Shown one piece after another: positions 12,275 to 22,330 of a DNA stretch of 64,000 bases (within the stretch, counting starts at the first letter, position 1; each line of letters begins with the position of its first letter). The DNA lies in the NCBI RefSeq assembly GCF_037126465.1, contig NC_088201.1, positions 87,572,273 to 87,636,272 on the forward strand. Reading direction: 5' to 3'. The notes under the pieces are model-generated. The model worked only from the letters and a program-made list of their open reading frames with translations, ran no database searches and was not told the DNA's origin. A program made the translations under genes and the position numbers. Source of the DNA: Ornithodoros turicata (Eukaryota; Arthropoda; Arachnida; Ixodida; Argasidae).

Positions 12275-13990
12275 AGTAGTAGGAGGGGGGGTCCAGGCTA
12301 CATGGTAGCGAAACTACGGGACCCCTGCCCAGAGCCCTGCGCGTATTTTTCCCCGCGCGGCGCGTGTGCGGAGGGTTGTCCGCGAGCTTATCGGCGAGGG
12401 AGGGCTGCGCGTGCGCTCATCGTAGCGTATTTTTGAGCCTGGGCAGACTACTTTGGCCATACGTGGGCCGACTTCACATATTTTTTCCGATACAACAGGT
12501 GAGCGGTTTACATGCAGAGACATGCAAACGATAGCCATACACAAAAGTACAAGTGAAAATATATTTATTAAAATCAATAGTGCAAGGAGTTATGCTGTGA
12601 CTCTGTGTGAATGGGAAAAACCCAGCCAAAAAACTTGAAGCAGAAAGAACACAATACACGTAACAAAGCATATACTTATTAAAGGTATGATACAATAGCA
12701 TTGAATAGGTATCACAGATCAAACACAATATTTTTTATTAACTGTAATCACACAAGTTTTCAATGAATCAGAAGGGATAGCACATTTGATCAAAGAGGAT
12801 TTATTATAAAAAGTCTGAGATGTGAGAACCTGATAGATGTAAGTAATTTCGAGCACAATATGGAAGCTAAATTTAATATTCGAACGTGACACAAATTTAA
12901 TTAATCGGTTTCTTATGAAGTGAATAGCGCAGACATAAGGAAATAATTCGAATCAACACATAACATTAATATAGAACCAATCATCCAACATGTAGGGAAA
13001 TAATAGCTACACAATACCATATCAAAACGAGAAACAGTCACAACATTTAATCAAAGAAGATATTCTTAATCAATATGATTACAAACAAAATTACAAGTTG
13101 TATTATAAAAAGTCTAATATTCCTATACGTGAGAACCATCAGTGCAATAGCGGGAAGTTCTGATAGTTGTATGTAATTAAATGTGAAGAGCAGAGACTCT
13201 GGAAGACTATGGGACACGAACACAAGAGGAAACAAAATCTATAACACTACAAAGAAGATATTCCTGATCAAAACAACATAGTAATCTATCATTCAGAAAA
13301 TCAGAAGAAAAAATCAAACTCATCAGAAAATAGACATGTTAAAAATGAACTTCACCACATAGCGCGCTCCTATCCAACAAACAGAGCAAAGAACGACACG
13401 AACACAAGAGGAAATAAAATCTATACCACTACAAAGAAGATATTCCTAAACAAAACAACAGAGTAATCTATCATTCAGAAAATCAGAAGAAAAAATCAAA
13501 CTCATCAGAAAATAGACATGGTAAAAATGAACTTCACCACATAGCACGCTCCTAGCCAACAAACAGAACAAAGAACGACACGAACACAAGAGGAAATAAA
13601 ATCTATACCACTACAAAGAAGATATTCCTAATCAAAACAACAGAGTAATCTATCATCCAGAAAATCAGAAGAAAAAATCAAACTCATCAGAAAGTAGACA
13701 TGTTAAAAATGAACTTCACCACATAGCACGCTCCTAGCCAACAACCAGATCTAATGATATCTGCCCTGATTTGTTGAAGACAGGTGCCGATAGATGTATG
13801 GAAGACCACGGAACACGAACGACAAGAACACAATAGGAAATAAAATCTATACCACTACAAAGAAGATATTCTTAATCAATACGATTACAATCAAATTACA
13901 AGTTGCATTATAAAAAGTCTAATATTCCTATACGTGAGAACCATCATTGCAATAGCGTGAATATCTGTCATAACATTTCGAGCGCAATAG
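12275..13990 (+). repeat. Left TIR of Element 1
   Basis: It matches the reverse complement of ~20600-22324 along its length. The outermost 100 bp share GTCCAGG, GAGCCCTGCGCGTATTTTTCC and GCGCG blocks with the ends of Element 2. The outer 170 bp are GC-rich while the rest is AT-rich. The inner boundary lies near the ATTTCGAGCGCAATAG block, beyond which the two sides diverge. Confidence 0.82.
13213..13750 (+). repeat. 182-bp tandem repeat in left TIR (~3 copies)
   Basis: GACACGAACACAAGAGGAAA starts at 13213, 13395 and 13577, a constant 182-bp period. Each unit runs through an AATCAGAAGAAAAAATCAAA block and ends in GCTCCTAGCCAACAA. A further partial unit begins near 13811. The array is mirrored in the right TIR. 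Confidence 0.88.
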
Positions 13991-15110
13991 GGAATCTCAG
14001 TTTCATATTTCAACATTACTCAACTTTTAATTTCTTATTAAGTGAACAGCATAGACGTAAGGAAATAACGAGAAACAACACAATCAACAGCTACAATTAA
14101 TAGAGAGCCAAACCTGCGCACCATCCAACACATAGAGAAATAATAGCTAATCAATCTATCAAAGGCGAAATAGCACAGACTTAACACTATAGCACAGACT
14201 TAACGCTGAAGAACAGAGGAACACGCGACGACACGTAAACAACAACAGAGGAAAATAATCTATCATTGAACCATCATAAAATCGACCAATATACAATTTT
14301 CATTCTAACAAACACTACGAACCTTGATGGAGGTATCCAAGACGTAGGAAATATGCACTGTTTTGATCTCGGTTTTCACTCTTTTCCTCAAAGCCAGGAG
14401 ACTTTATGTCTCTATCTATGTGACCATAGCACTGCGCATGCTTTATCACTCAAAGGGTTAGAGGCTATAGTACTTCGGTTAGCAAACGGGGCGCTCTAGA
14501 GGTCAGATAAGAGAGTTCAAAGGCGATATATTTTATTGTGCAGCGCAAATAGATGCCGATATCACTCGCCGGGATCACTACCTTTTCGCATCCTTACATT
14601 GAAACAGAAATCTTTCGTCAAAGTGGTTGTCAAGTCGACTAAGTTTGTAGAGATGCGATATTGTTATTGAACATGTAGAGAAAGTCCAAATTATTAATGG
14701 GTAGCAATGATACTCAATCAAAAACGAGAAACAAATTTAATTACATCAATTTTTGTAATATCTCGCAATAGAAATTTCTAATGAACCACACAGAAATATC
14801 AAATGTGAAATGCAACTCAGAGTTATGAGGCATTCCCAACTCAGAGATTATTTTTACTTATGTCAATCGAGTGAACAATTGAAACAAATACAAGACAATA
14901 ATTATTTCAGGCAGTAAGTTCACAACTCATAGAATATCAGTCGAGTGAATACTTGAAACAAAATCATAACAATAATTCTCACGACAGGTGGAGATTATAG
15001 CGTTCTAAACCAGATAATAAAATTTTAATCAATAAAATAAACATAGATATGCTTTTAATTAAGTAGTGTTTATTAAGTAGTGTTTATAATTAAGTAGTTT
15101 AATTAATTAA

Positions 15111-15590
15111 GTGTAGACGTGCACTCGAAAACAGAAGAGACTTTTGCTCTACATTGAAAAGATGGACAGATTTTGTACTCGATACCATCAGTCATGGGAA
15201 GATGTGATAAAAAACTGATTCGAAAAGGAGGAGCCGCGAAACGATTCCATTATGGCTGCATTTCAATACGTCCTAGACATGGTCGTATTCGGAGATATGG
15301 TACAAACTACAGAACTGAAGGTGCAAGAATTTATATGCAGAATCTACAATACTTATAGAAATATCTGCACATCAACGTCGGAAGGGCCACTGGGATTGAT
15401 GGCGGAGTTTTTGAGGTTTGCTAACGAAGAATTGAAATACACTAGACCAGATGTAATTGTAATCATTGCAATGGGCATTGCATTCATCAAGAAAGCAGTC
15501 GGATCAAATTATCATATACAAGCGGTCTATATCGCACGATTCATTACGGATTTGTTGAAATTACAGATATCTGAGATGGAAAGTACATAA
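15111..15590 (+). pseudogene. Element 1 copy of the 160-aa gene (ORF A), inactivated
   Basis: Colinear with the intact 160-residue gene at 45955-46437. The ATG of the intact gene corresponds to GTG here (15111), and a codon that is TGC in Element 2 is TGA at 15216-15218, giving an in-frame stop. Downstream the frame stays open to the same EMEST C-terminus, and most differences from Element 2 are substitutions that keep the frame. This indicates a once-functional protein gene that decayed in this copy. Function is unknown. Confidence 0.75.
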
Positions 15591-15654
15591 AATCTTATCA
15601 CGTGATATGTTCCACTACCACGGCAACGCAATTATTTTATTCTACCAGTCAGTG

Positions 15655-15987
15655 ATGTCGAATGAGCAGAAGTTCAATATTGTCGTGCAAGGTCTGATGT
15701 ATTATCACCTTTTGAAACTCAACAAACATATCAATTGTGGTGGACCACCGCACGATTTTCATCTAATACTCTCTTGTACGCCATTCAAGAGTCTTCATAC
15801 AAAGAAAGGAAACATCAATAAGAGACTGTGCAAGTTCATCGCGACAAAGTGCAAGTTGTTGAAGCAATACAAACACGGCGACAACATAGCGCCTGCGTTA
15901 ATCAATGCTGGATTCAAGCGCCCAATAATCAGAATAAACTATTTCACAATATTCCACAATTTGTGTACGAATTCTCATATGGAATGA
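15655..15987 (+). pseudogene. Element 1 copy of the 115-aa gene (ORF B), 3' altered
   Basis: It starts MSNEQKFN as in the intact copies at 46504 and 49362 and is colinear through FKRPIIRINY. It then diverges because DNA between ORF B and ORF C has been lost or rearranged, so the C-terminus is replaced by unrelated residues. An ATG at 15607 would extend it by 16 residues, but only the 15655 start is conserved among copies. Confidence 0.7.
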
Positions 15988-16200
15988 GACCTGACCACCA
16001 AATAGGTTTTACTCGACTACACTCTGTACAAGTTCAACACCCGAAGGATAGAATTGCCGGAGAAGGATCGGTCATTGAAATTTGGATACATGATACATCA
16101 GTCTATGATTACAAAAAGGATCACTAATCTCCTGTGAAAACTTATAATATTTCAGGAATTAAATTCCACAGTGCATGTATATTTCTCAACCAGTTGCACT
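15950..16200 (+). pseudogene. Relic of ORF C (94-aa gene) in Element 1
   Basis: The blocks ACACCCGAAGGA--GAATTG, AAAGAGGATCACTAAT-like text and GAATTAAATTCCACAGTG align with the middle and 3' part of the 94-residue gene at 46952-47236. Its start and several codons are lost. It fuses approximately to the damaged end of ORF B. Confidence 0.55.
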
Positions 16201-16417
16201 AGCCCAGACGTAGTAAAAGAAAAGGCGTTTTTGACAAGCAACCCGATTGGAGTGCGGAACAAGTAAATAAATAAATATTTTTGTCAACACAGTTGTTCAT
16301 TTGTATGACTGGATAGGAAAAATGAGCCGTCCAAGATAGGGCAAAACGGGAAATAAGGCAAGATAACTGATTGCGGCGGGATAAGTCAAAGCGTTCGCGA
16401 CACAGTGTCATCGACTT
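16201..16417. other. Extra sequence beside the Harbinger insertion in Element 1
   Basis: This roughly 215-bp stretch and a shorter one (19472-19528) have no counterpart in Element 2, so the interruption is larger than the Harbinger element alone. Its identity is unknown. Confidence 0.4.
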
Positions 16418-17157
16418 TTACCGTGTATTCACACGAGCGTCTTTTCTGACTGCGCAGCGACTGAAGGAGGAGAAGGAGGTATCAGCATAATCACCCAATC
16501 ATCCAACCATTCGGTCGTGGGCAGGGCTTATCGTACAGCAGAATCTAGGAAGCGCGCATGTTCTTATGTTATTTTTGGCGAGATATGAAAGAGCCTTGTG
16601 CAACATCACTGCGCTCGGCAGCTCCGTCCGTCAGGAAGAACCACGCGGATAGTTTGTTCGCGGGGCACAGAATCTGATGACTGACGCGCAGAGCCTTCCG
16701 GGAGAACGAAAAGAAAAAAAAAGCCACCTTCTGTTGCCAATGTGACAAGCTCTTTTGTTTTTATCTAATACACCTGGTAGAGCAACACTCGATTTTGTGG
16801 AAACTTGCCGATGAGCAATACCGAAATGTACCATGGAAACATGCCATGTGAGAACAGATCGTTTTTTAAATGAAAAAGAGACACCTGGATGTCGAAGCAA
16901 CGGTATGTATGTACACCAAAGCACTTTTTGGGTCCCCATATTCACGGCGTACTCGTTGTATCTGTTATGAACGCGTTAATTATTAGTAACAAGTTGGCTG
17001 TATGCTCACATTCCAAACCAGAAGGTATCTGCTCAGGATGCTGGTAGTTTCGTTTAAAAACGAGAAAATGTGTGAGCAGTCACGCCAGGTAAGCCAAAGG
17101 GGCTCCAAATTTAATCCACGAGCCGGCCACTGCGGAGGTCGCGCATATTCATAGTTT

Positions 17158-17390
17158 GATAGTAACGAAAATCTCCAACCAAGGTAGAGGACGGGGATAC
17201 CCGACGTTTCGGAGTCAGTTCGGCTCCTTCCTCAGGGGTGACTGTAGTGGCCGTTGGCAGCAGCGTTCTTGCCGTGGTTGAACGCTGCTGCCAACGGCCA
17301 CTACAGTCACCCCTGAGGAAGGAGTCGAACTGGCTCCGAAACGTCGGGTATCCCCGTCCTGTACCTTAGTTGGAGATTTTCGTTACTATC
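17158..17390. repeat. Inverted repeat with paired hammerhead-like motifs
   Basis: Two ~115-bp arms meet near 17274. Each carries the string CTGAGGA, a short GGAG...CTCC hairpin, GAAA and CGTC (plus strand 17313-17345; minus strand 17203-17235). CUGANGA-hairpin-GAAA with a following GUC is the conserved core of hammerhead ribozymes, which are known from the pseudo-LTRs of Penelope-like retroelements. The helix II closing pair is displaced by one A, so activity is uncertain. The arms probably come from a Penelope-like terminal repeat inserted in the Harbinger element. Confidence 0.55.
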
Positions 17391-17481
17391 ATAGTTCTCA
17401 ATCAACCAGGCACACTTGTGTCGAATATGTTCACTTTCAAATATTCATAGTTGTCTTGCATCATAAATTAACCGTGTAATG

Positions 17482-17735
17482 CTATAATATTTTAGGGATG
17501 TAATTACACAAGCTTACAGGTAGCACCCAGTGTTCACCATCACGTCTTGCACTGCGCTCGCGGGAGGCCACTGTGTTCATACATTGTGTCCTTACAAGCA
17601 TCAACGAGGACGAACAGTTGTAATAAACGGAGCCAGTTTTCCTCGGTTTCACTATTTTTGTGTGCTTGCCATCCATCGCGGCCACAAAGTTTGGGAACTG
17701 CCACAGCGCTTCAAAGTAACGTGTTTTAAATCTGG
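17482..17735 (-). pseudogene. PIF/Harbinger transposase fragment
   Basis: The minus strand reads FPNFVAAMDGKHTKIVKPRK, then GSVYYN and a decayed SLMLV segment. WxFPNxxxAxDGKHxxIxxPxxSGSxYYN is the first catalytic-Asp region of the Harbinger DDE domain. The later catalytic Asp and Glu are not recognisable in frame, so the fragment is inactive. It lies inside the element with matching TIRs and TTA duplications. Confidence 0.75.
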
Positions 17736-20207
17736 ATAAAGCTAGTGCTAAAAATTCAACATCTTGACGAACTTACGTTATAGCGTCTCGCTTTGCTATA
17801 GCATTATTTCGTAATTATTCACTGGGGGAGCTTCTTATACAACGCGATATGCAAAAAGTGCGAATTCGGAAATTTCGTTTTGTTCCATAATTTTACATGT
17901 ATGGATGGGACGGTAACGTACCCCCCCCCCCCCCCCCAAAGAAAGAAAAGAAAGGAAATGATCAGGAAAGGTCATAAGGGTTGCTTGAGTGGGAGAGGAT
18001 CATTTCCAAGAGAGGTTCTTCTCCCGTTCTAATTGCACTACCAAAGGTGCGGGTTCATGGTGGTGAACTCTACCTCGCTATGCCACCGGTATATGCGATG
18101 AACGTTTTACTGCAATGAGTAGTGTACGAAGGCAGTAGACACAAAAACGTGGCCTGTCCAACGCCTAAAGCAATGGGGCCAAGGAAACGCAGGAATTGGA
18201 AGCTACCAGAGGAGGGGATCGGACGTGAACCATCCCATTTCTGCACTCTAAAAGCTGAACTTCAGTACCTAGCAGGCTATGCTCCAACCATGGCCACGAG
18301 CGATAGGGTCATCGCTTCTGATTCGAAGAGAGAGACGGCGAACAGTTTTTTGTGCTACTTATCATATATCCGAATTGACACAAGGGAGGGGGGGTTATGG
18401 CAGGATCGGCTCGCCGTTGTTTTCCACACAGAAGTGGGCGTCGTGACGACTTTAGCAAAAAGAAGCAAGCCGGATGGAGGATAGAGGAGGTGCGTAGAGG
18501 GTGCATGAGTTCGTTGGGGAGAGCAAACTGTTAGATGGGTCTTTGAGCAAGACCTGACTTCTGCAGAAAGAGGACAAGGTTTCTTGCTTCAGCAGAGCGT
18601 GCGGCAGAACTACCACACACACACACACACACCATTGAGACAAAAAGGTGTACGCTCCACTCTGTCTTCCAATCATAAGTGAGCCCTATCATTCGCGGCA
18701 ATGGTTGGCGCAGAGTGTGCTATGCGATGAAGCTATTTTTACTGTGTTCTAAAGGTGCGACCTTTACGCCACAGCCGTCTCTGCTTTACATCACACTCAT
18801 CACCGTCACTACTGCTGCGGAGTCACGGTAGAAAACGAAGACACAGCCTTCATAGCACTCTCTCCTACACTCTTTCCCGCTCAGTCTTATTTACGAACGC
18901 TTTATGCATTTAGAGGCATGTTTAAGCGCACATAATTCGAAGGAACCTGTTGCAGATGGGTTACGGAAAAACGATCACTTGCTAATATAATGTCCCGCAT
19001 ATTCGTCTCTATACTCTCCTTATGCGGTTTGCTATGCGGAGCAGAATGTATTCAAAAGCGGCCGCATCCAGTCTCAAAACCTTGCGGTAGGCACATGGGT
19101 CCTCGTGTCGTAGCTCCCGTAGAAGGCTATTTTACAGACCGTGCTCTTTCCTCAACACCCATTCTTTCGTCCATATCTTCCTTAACCACTTCTTTTCATG
19201 GCAGCATTCACTATCGTCAATGAGAACAGCAGAAGCCACCAATTTTCGCTTTCTTCCGTCCATTGCGTACCAAGCGCCGTGCACATAAAATTAATGCTGC
19301 AACCTTCAACCGCACCGCGAACGTTACCCCCAGCATCTGAGCTGACAGCACATTGGAACACTATCTGTGTAGGCATTCCAGAAGGGTGTAGCCTCAGCGC
19401 CTTATCATTTACCCTCTCGCGCCTTCCGTCGCTGCGCCCTCAGAAAACACGCTGGTGTGAATACACGGTTACAATCGCGTTCGGGTTCAGTGCCTGGGAG
19501 ATAATACAAAGCCTTCGCGAAATGCGAATCTATTATCAGACGCCACAATGCAAACAAAAGATTTTACGAGCATGACGTGCAGGCCATGTCTACATTTCTA
19601 ATCACGTAGTCTTCGTAACACACGGCACACAAATGTATATAAAATAATTTCCAAGTGGTAATCAGATTTTGGGAGAAGCGGATCACACAACCGCCATCAG
19701 AAGCGCTTAACCAATATACAATGAAGATGAGCGTTATGCATAAACACAATGGAAGATATGTTATATTAATTATAATAACCAGATCAGCGCACGTCACACA
19801 TAAACGTAGATCCAATTCACAAAATATACTCGAGATTTCCCGTAGCCATACAGAAAAACTATCACAGTGTCATAGCATCCGGGCACTACAAATGGAAAGG
19901 CCATACTTTAATTTTATAAGTCTTTAGCTCATAACGTTGTAAAACGCAAATTCCACACTAAAGATCATTTTCTTCTTTAAATTTTCAAAGTCAAAACTGC
20001 ACGCCATTTTTTGCATTTTTCTAAAGATATAGATTAAAAAGTGTGTGCATATACTCACACATACTACACAAGATATTTGATTGTGGATCAAATGCTAAAA
20101 TTTATCGATTCACATTCAGGAGAAGTGGTGGCTACCCCACATCAGTAAGAGTTTAATTAAAATTTGAACAGGTGTTGCGATTTATGATCAGTGTTGTAGA
20201 ATGTGTA

Positions 20208-20405
20208 TTTTTTAAAATGGATAAAATACCCCAGTGCGAAGGCAAAACAATGGGACGAGACAAACACAGACAAAGGGACGACGCACAGCACTGTGCGTCG
20301 TCCCTTTGTCTGTGTTTGTCTCGTCCCATTGTTTTACCTTCGCACTGGGGTATTTTATCCATTTTAAAAGATGTCATACCAACCCGCCCAAATTTTAACC
20401 TTATT
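20208..20405. mobile_element. ~200-bp foldback insertion with 11-bp target duplication
   Basis: TAGAATGTGTA flanks the insertion on both sides (20197-20207 and 20406-20416). Element 2 at the corresponding position has only one related word (GTAGAAAGCGTAATTTCAC), giving a natural empty site. The insert is an almost perfect palindrome (20211-20370, about 80-bp arms, axis near 20291) followed by a tail GTCATACCAACCCGCCCAA. An 11-bp duplication with a tail suggests target-primed retroposition and not a cut-and-paste event. Confidence 0.7.
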
Positions 20406-20461
20406 TAGAATGTGTAATTTCACAGGTTTAGCTGGCTCACTTTGACGAGCACTCTTTCACG

Positions 20462-20710
20462 ATGTCAGGGAAGTTAATCGAATGGATTGATATTTCCTGT
20501 ATACACTATAACATAATGCGAATTCTTTATGTTGTGAATATTAAAAGTTACGAATATTTTCCGAACGAAATTTACTTAAAACTCGAAGAAAGGGTGCTCG
20601 AAATGGCGAAAGGGCGCTCGAAATGTTATGACAAATATTCACGCTATTGCAATGATGGTTCTCACGTATACGAAATTTATGGATTTTTTATAATGCAACT
20701 TGTAATTTGA
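20462..20710 (+). CDS. ORF D of the Element 1/2 family (82 aa here)
   Basis: An 82-residue frame beginning MSGKLIEWIDIS. The corresponding DNA in Element 2 (from 47905) reads as MTKNLIECID with the same downstream KSYEYF and IYLKLxERV, so the reading frame is conserved between divergent copies. In Element 2 one codon is TGA (CGA here), and the frame then meets the palindrome centre. In Element 1 the C-terminal half is encoded inside the right TIR. No family is recognised; the product is acidic-basic mixed with no clear signal peptide. Confidence 0.4.
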   Translation: MSGKLIEWIDISCIHYNIMRILYVVNIKSYEYFPNEIYLKLEERVLEMAKGRSKCYDKYSRYCNDGSHVYEIYGFFIMQLVI

Positions 20711-22324
20711 TTGTAATCGTATTGATTAAGAATATCTTCTTTGTAGTGGTATAGATTTTATTTCCTATTGTGGTCTTGTCGTTCGTGTTCCGTGGTCTTG
20801 CATACATCTATCGGCACCTGTCTCCAACAAATCAGGGCGATATCATTAGATGTGGTTGTTGGCCAGGAGCGTGCTGTGTGGTGAAGTTCATTTTTAACAT
20901 GTCTATTTTCTGATGAGCTTGATTTTTTCTTCTGATTTTCTGAATGATAGATTACTCTGTTGTTTTGATTAGGAATATCTTCTTTGTAGTGGTATAGATG
21001 TTATTTCCTTTTGTGTTCGTGTTGTTCTTTGTTCTGTTTGTTGGCTAGGAGCGTGCTATGTGGTGAAGTTCATTTTTAACATGTCTATTTTCTGATGAGT
21101 TTGATTTTTTCTTCTGATTTTCTGAATGATAGATTACTATGTTGTTTTGATCGGGAATATCTTCTTTGTAGTGGTACAGATTTTATTTCCGCTTGTGTTC
21201 GTGTCGTTCTTTGTTCTGTTTGTTGGCTATGAGCGTGCTGCGTGGTGAAGTTCATTTTTAACATGTCTACTTTCTGATGAGTTTGATTTTTTCTTCTGAT
21301 TTTCTGAATGATAGATTACTATGTTGTTTTGATCAGGAATATCTTCTTTGTAGTGGTATATATTTTATTTCCTCTTGTGTTCGTGTCCCATAGTCTTCCA
21401 GAGTCTCTGCTCTTCACATTTAATTACATACAACTATCAGAACTTCCCGCTATTGCACTGATGGTTCTCACGTATAGGAATATTAGACTTTTTATAATAC
21501 AACTTGTAATTTTGTTTGTAATCATATTGATTAAGAATATCTTCTTTGATTAAATGTTGTGACTGTTTCTCGTTTTGATATGGTATTGTGTAGCTATTAT
21601 TTCCCTACATGTTGGATGATTGGTTCTATATTAATGTTATGTGTTGATTCGAATTATTTCCTTATGTCTGCGCTATTCACTTCATAAGAAACTGATTAAT
21701 TAAATTTGTGTCACATTGGAATATTAAAGTTAGCTTCCATATTGTGCTCGAAATTACTTACATCTATCAGGTTCTCACATCTCAGACTTTTTATAATAAA
21801 TCCTCTTTGTTTAAATGTGCTATCCCTTCTGATTCATTGAAAACTTGTGTGATTACAGTTAATAAAAAATATTGTGTTTGATCTGTGATACCTATTCAAT
21901 GCTATTGTATCATACCTTTAATAAGTATGCTCTTTGTTACGTGTATTGTGTTCCTTCTGCTTCAGGTTTTTTGGCTGGGTTTTTCCCATTCACACAGAGT
22001 CACAGCATAATTCCTTGCACTATTGATTTTAATAAATATATTTTCACTTGTACTTTTGTGTATGGCTATCGTCTGCATGTCTCTGCATGTAAACCGCTCA
22101 CCTGTTGTATCGGAAAAAATATGTGAAGTCGGCCCACGTATGGCCAAATAAGTCTGCCCAGGCTGAAAAATACGCTACGATGAGCGCACGCCCAGCCCTC
22201 CCCCGCCGATAAGATCGCGGACAACCCTCCGCACACGCGCCGCGCGGGGAAAAATACGCGCAGGGCTCTGGGCAGGAGCCCGTAGTTTCGCCACCATGTA
22301 TCCTGGACCCCTCCTTCTACTTCT
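20600..22324 (-). repeat. Right TIR of Element 1
   Basis: Reverse-complement partner of 12275-13990. It includes the GC-rich outer 170 bp and the mirrored 182-bp array. Single-base differences from the left arm are scattered throughout, so the TIRs are no longer being homogenised. Confidence 0.82.
20868..21390 (-). repeat. 182-bp tandem repeat in right TIR
   Basis: GGAATATCTTCTTTGTAGTGG recurs around 20972, 21154 and 21336 with a 182-bp period, mirroring the left array. Both arrays hold about three copies, so the unit number has stayed matched. Confidence 0.86.
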
Positions 22325-22330
22325 ACGATT
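22325..22330 (+). repeat. 6-bp target-site duplication of Element 1 (right)
   Basis: ACGATT, identical to 12269-12274. Confidence 0.88.

Larger units (their letters stand above)
16421..19468. mobile_element. PIF/Harbinger DNA transposon nested in Element 1
   Basis: The left end CCGTGTATTCACACGAGCG and the reverse complement of the right end CCGTGTATTCACACCAGCG form TIRs extending about 45 bp. TTA lies on both sides (16418-16420, 19469-19471), the TWA target duplication of PIF/Harbinger. A decayed transposase segment with DGKH lies inside (17482-17735, -), which agrees. The 3,048-bp element also contains an inverted repeat with ribozyme-like motifs (17158-17390) and a (CA)n tract (18613-18632). 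No complete transposase frame remains. Confidence 0.82.
12275..22324. mobile_element. Element 1: Polinton/Maverick-like long-TIR element, decayed
   Basis: The element begins AGTAGTAGG and ends CTTCTACTTCT, so it is AG...CT. It is bounded by perfect 6-bp duplications (ACGATT). TIRs are about 1.7 kb (12275 to ~13990; ~20600 to 22324) and contain a 182-bp tandem repeat. The interior carries relics of the same small genes that are intact in Element 2. AG/CT ends, 6-bp duplications and long TIRs with tandem repeats are the integration signature of Maverick/Polinton elements, which use a retrovirus-like integrase. No polymerase, integrase, ATPase, protease or capsid gene is visible, so it is non-autonomous or a distinct lineage. 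Nested inside are a Harbinger transposon (16421-19468) and a small foldback retroposition (20208-20405). Confidence 0.82.

Noticed and set aside
17919..17937. Poly-C tract and nearby (CA)n run (18613-18632) as regulatory features
   Set aside because: Simple homopolymer and dinucleotide repeats without any associated gene.
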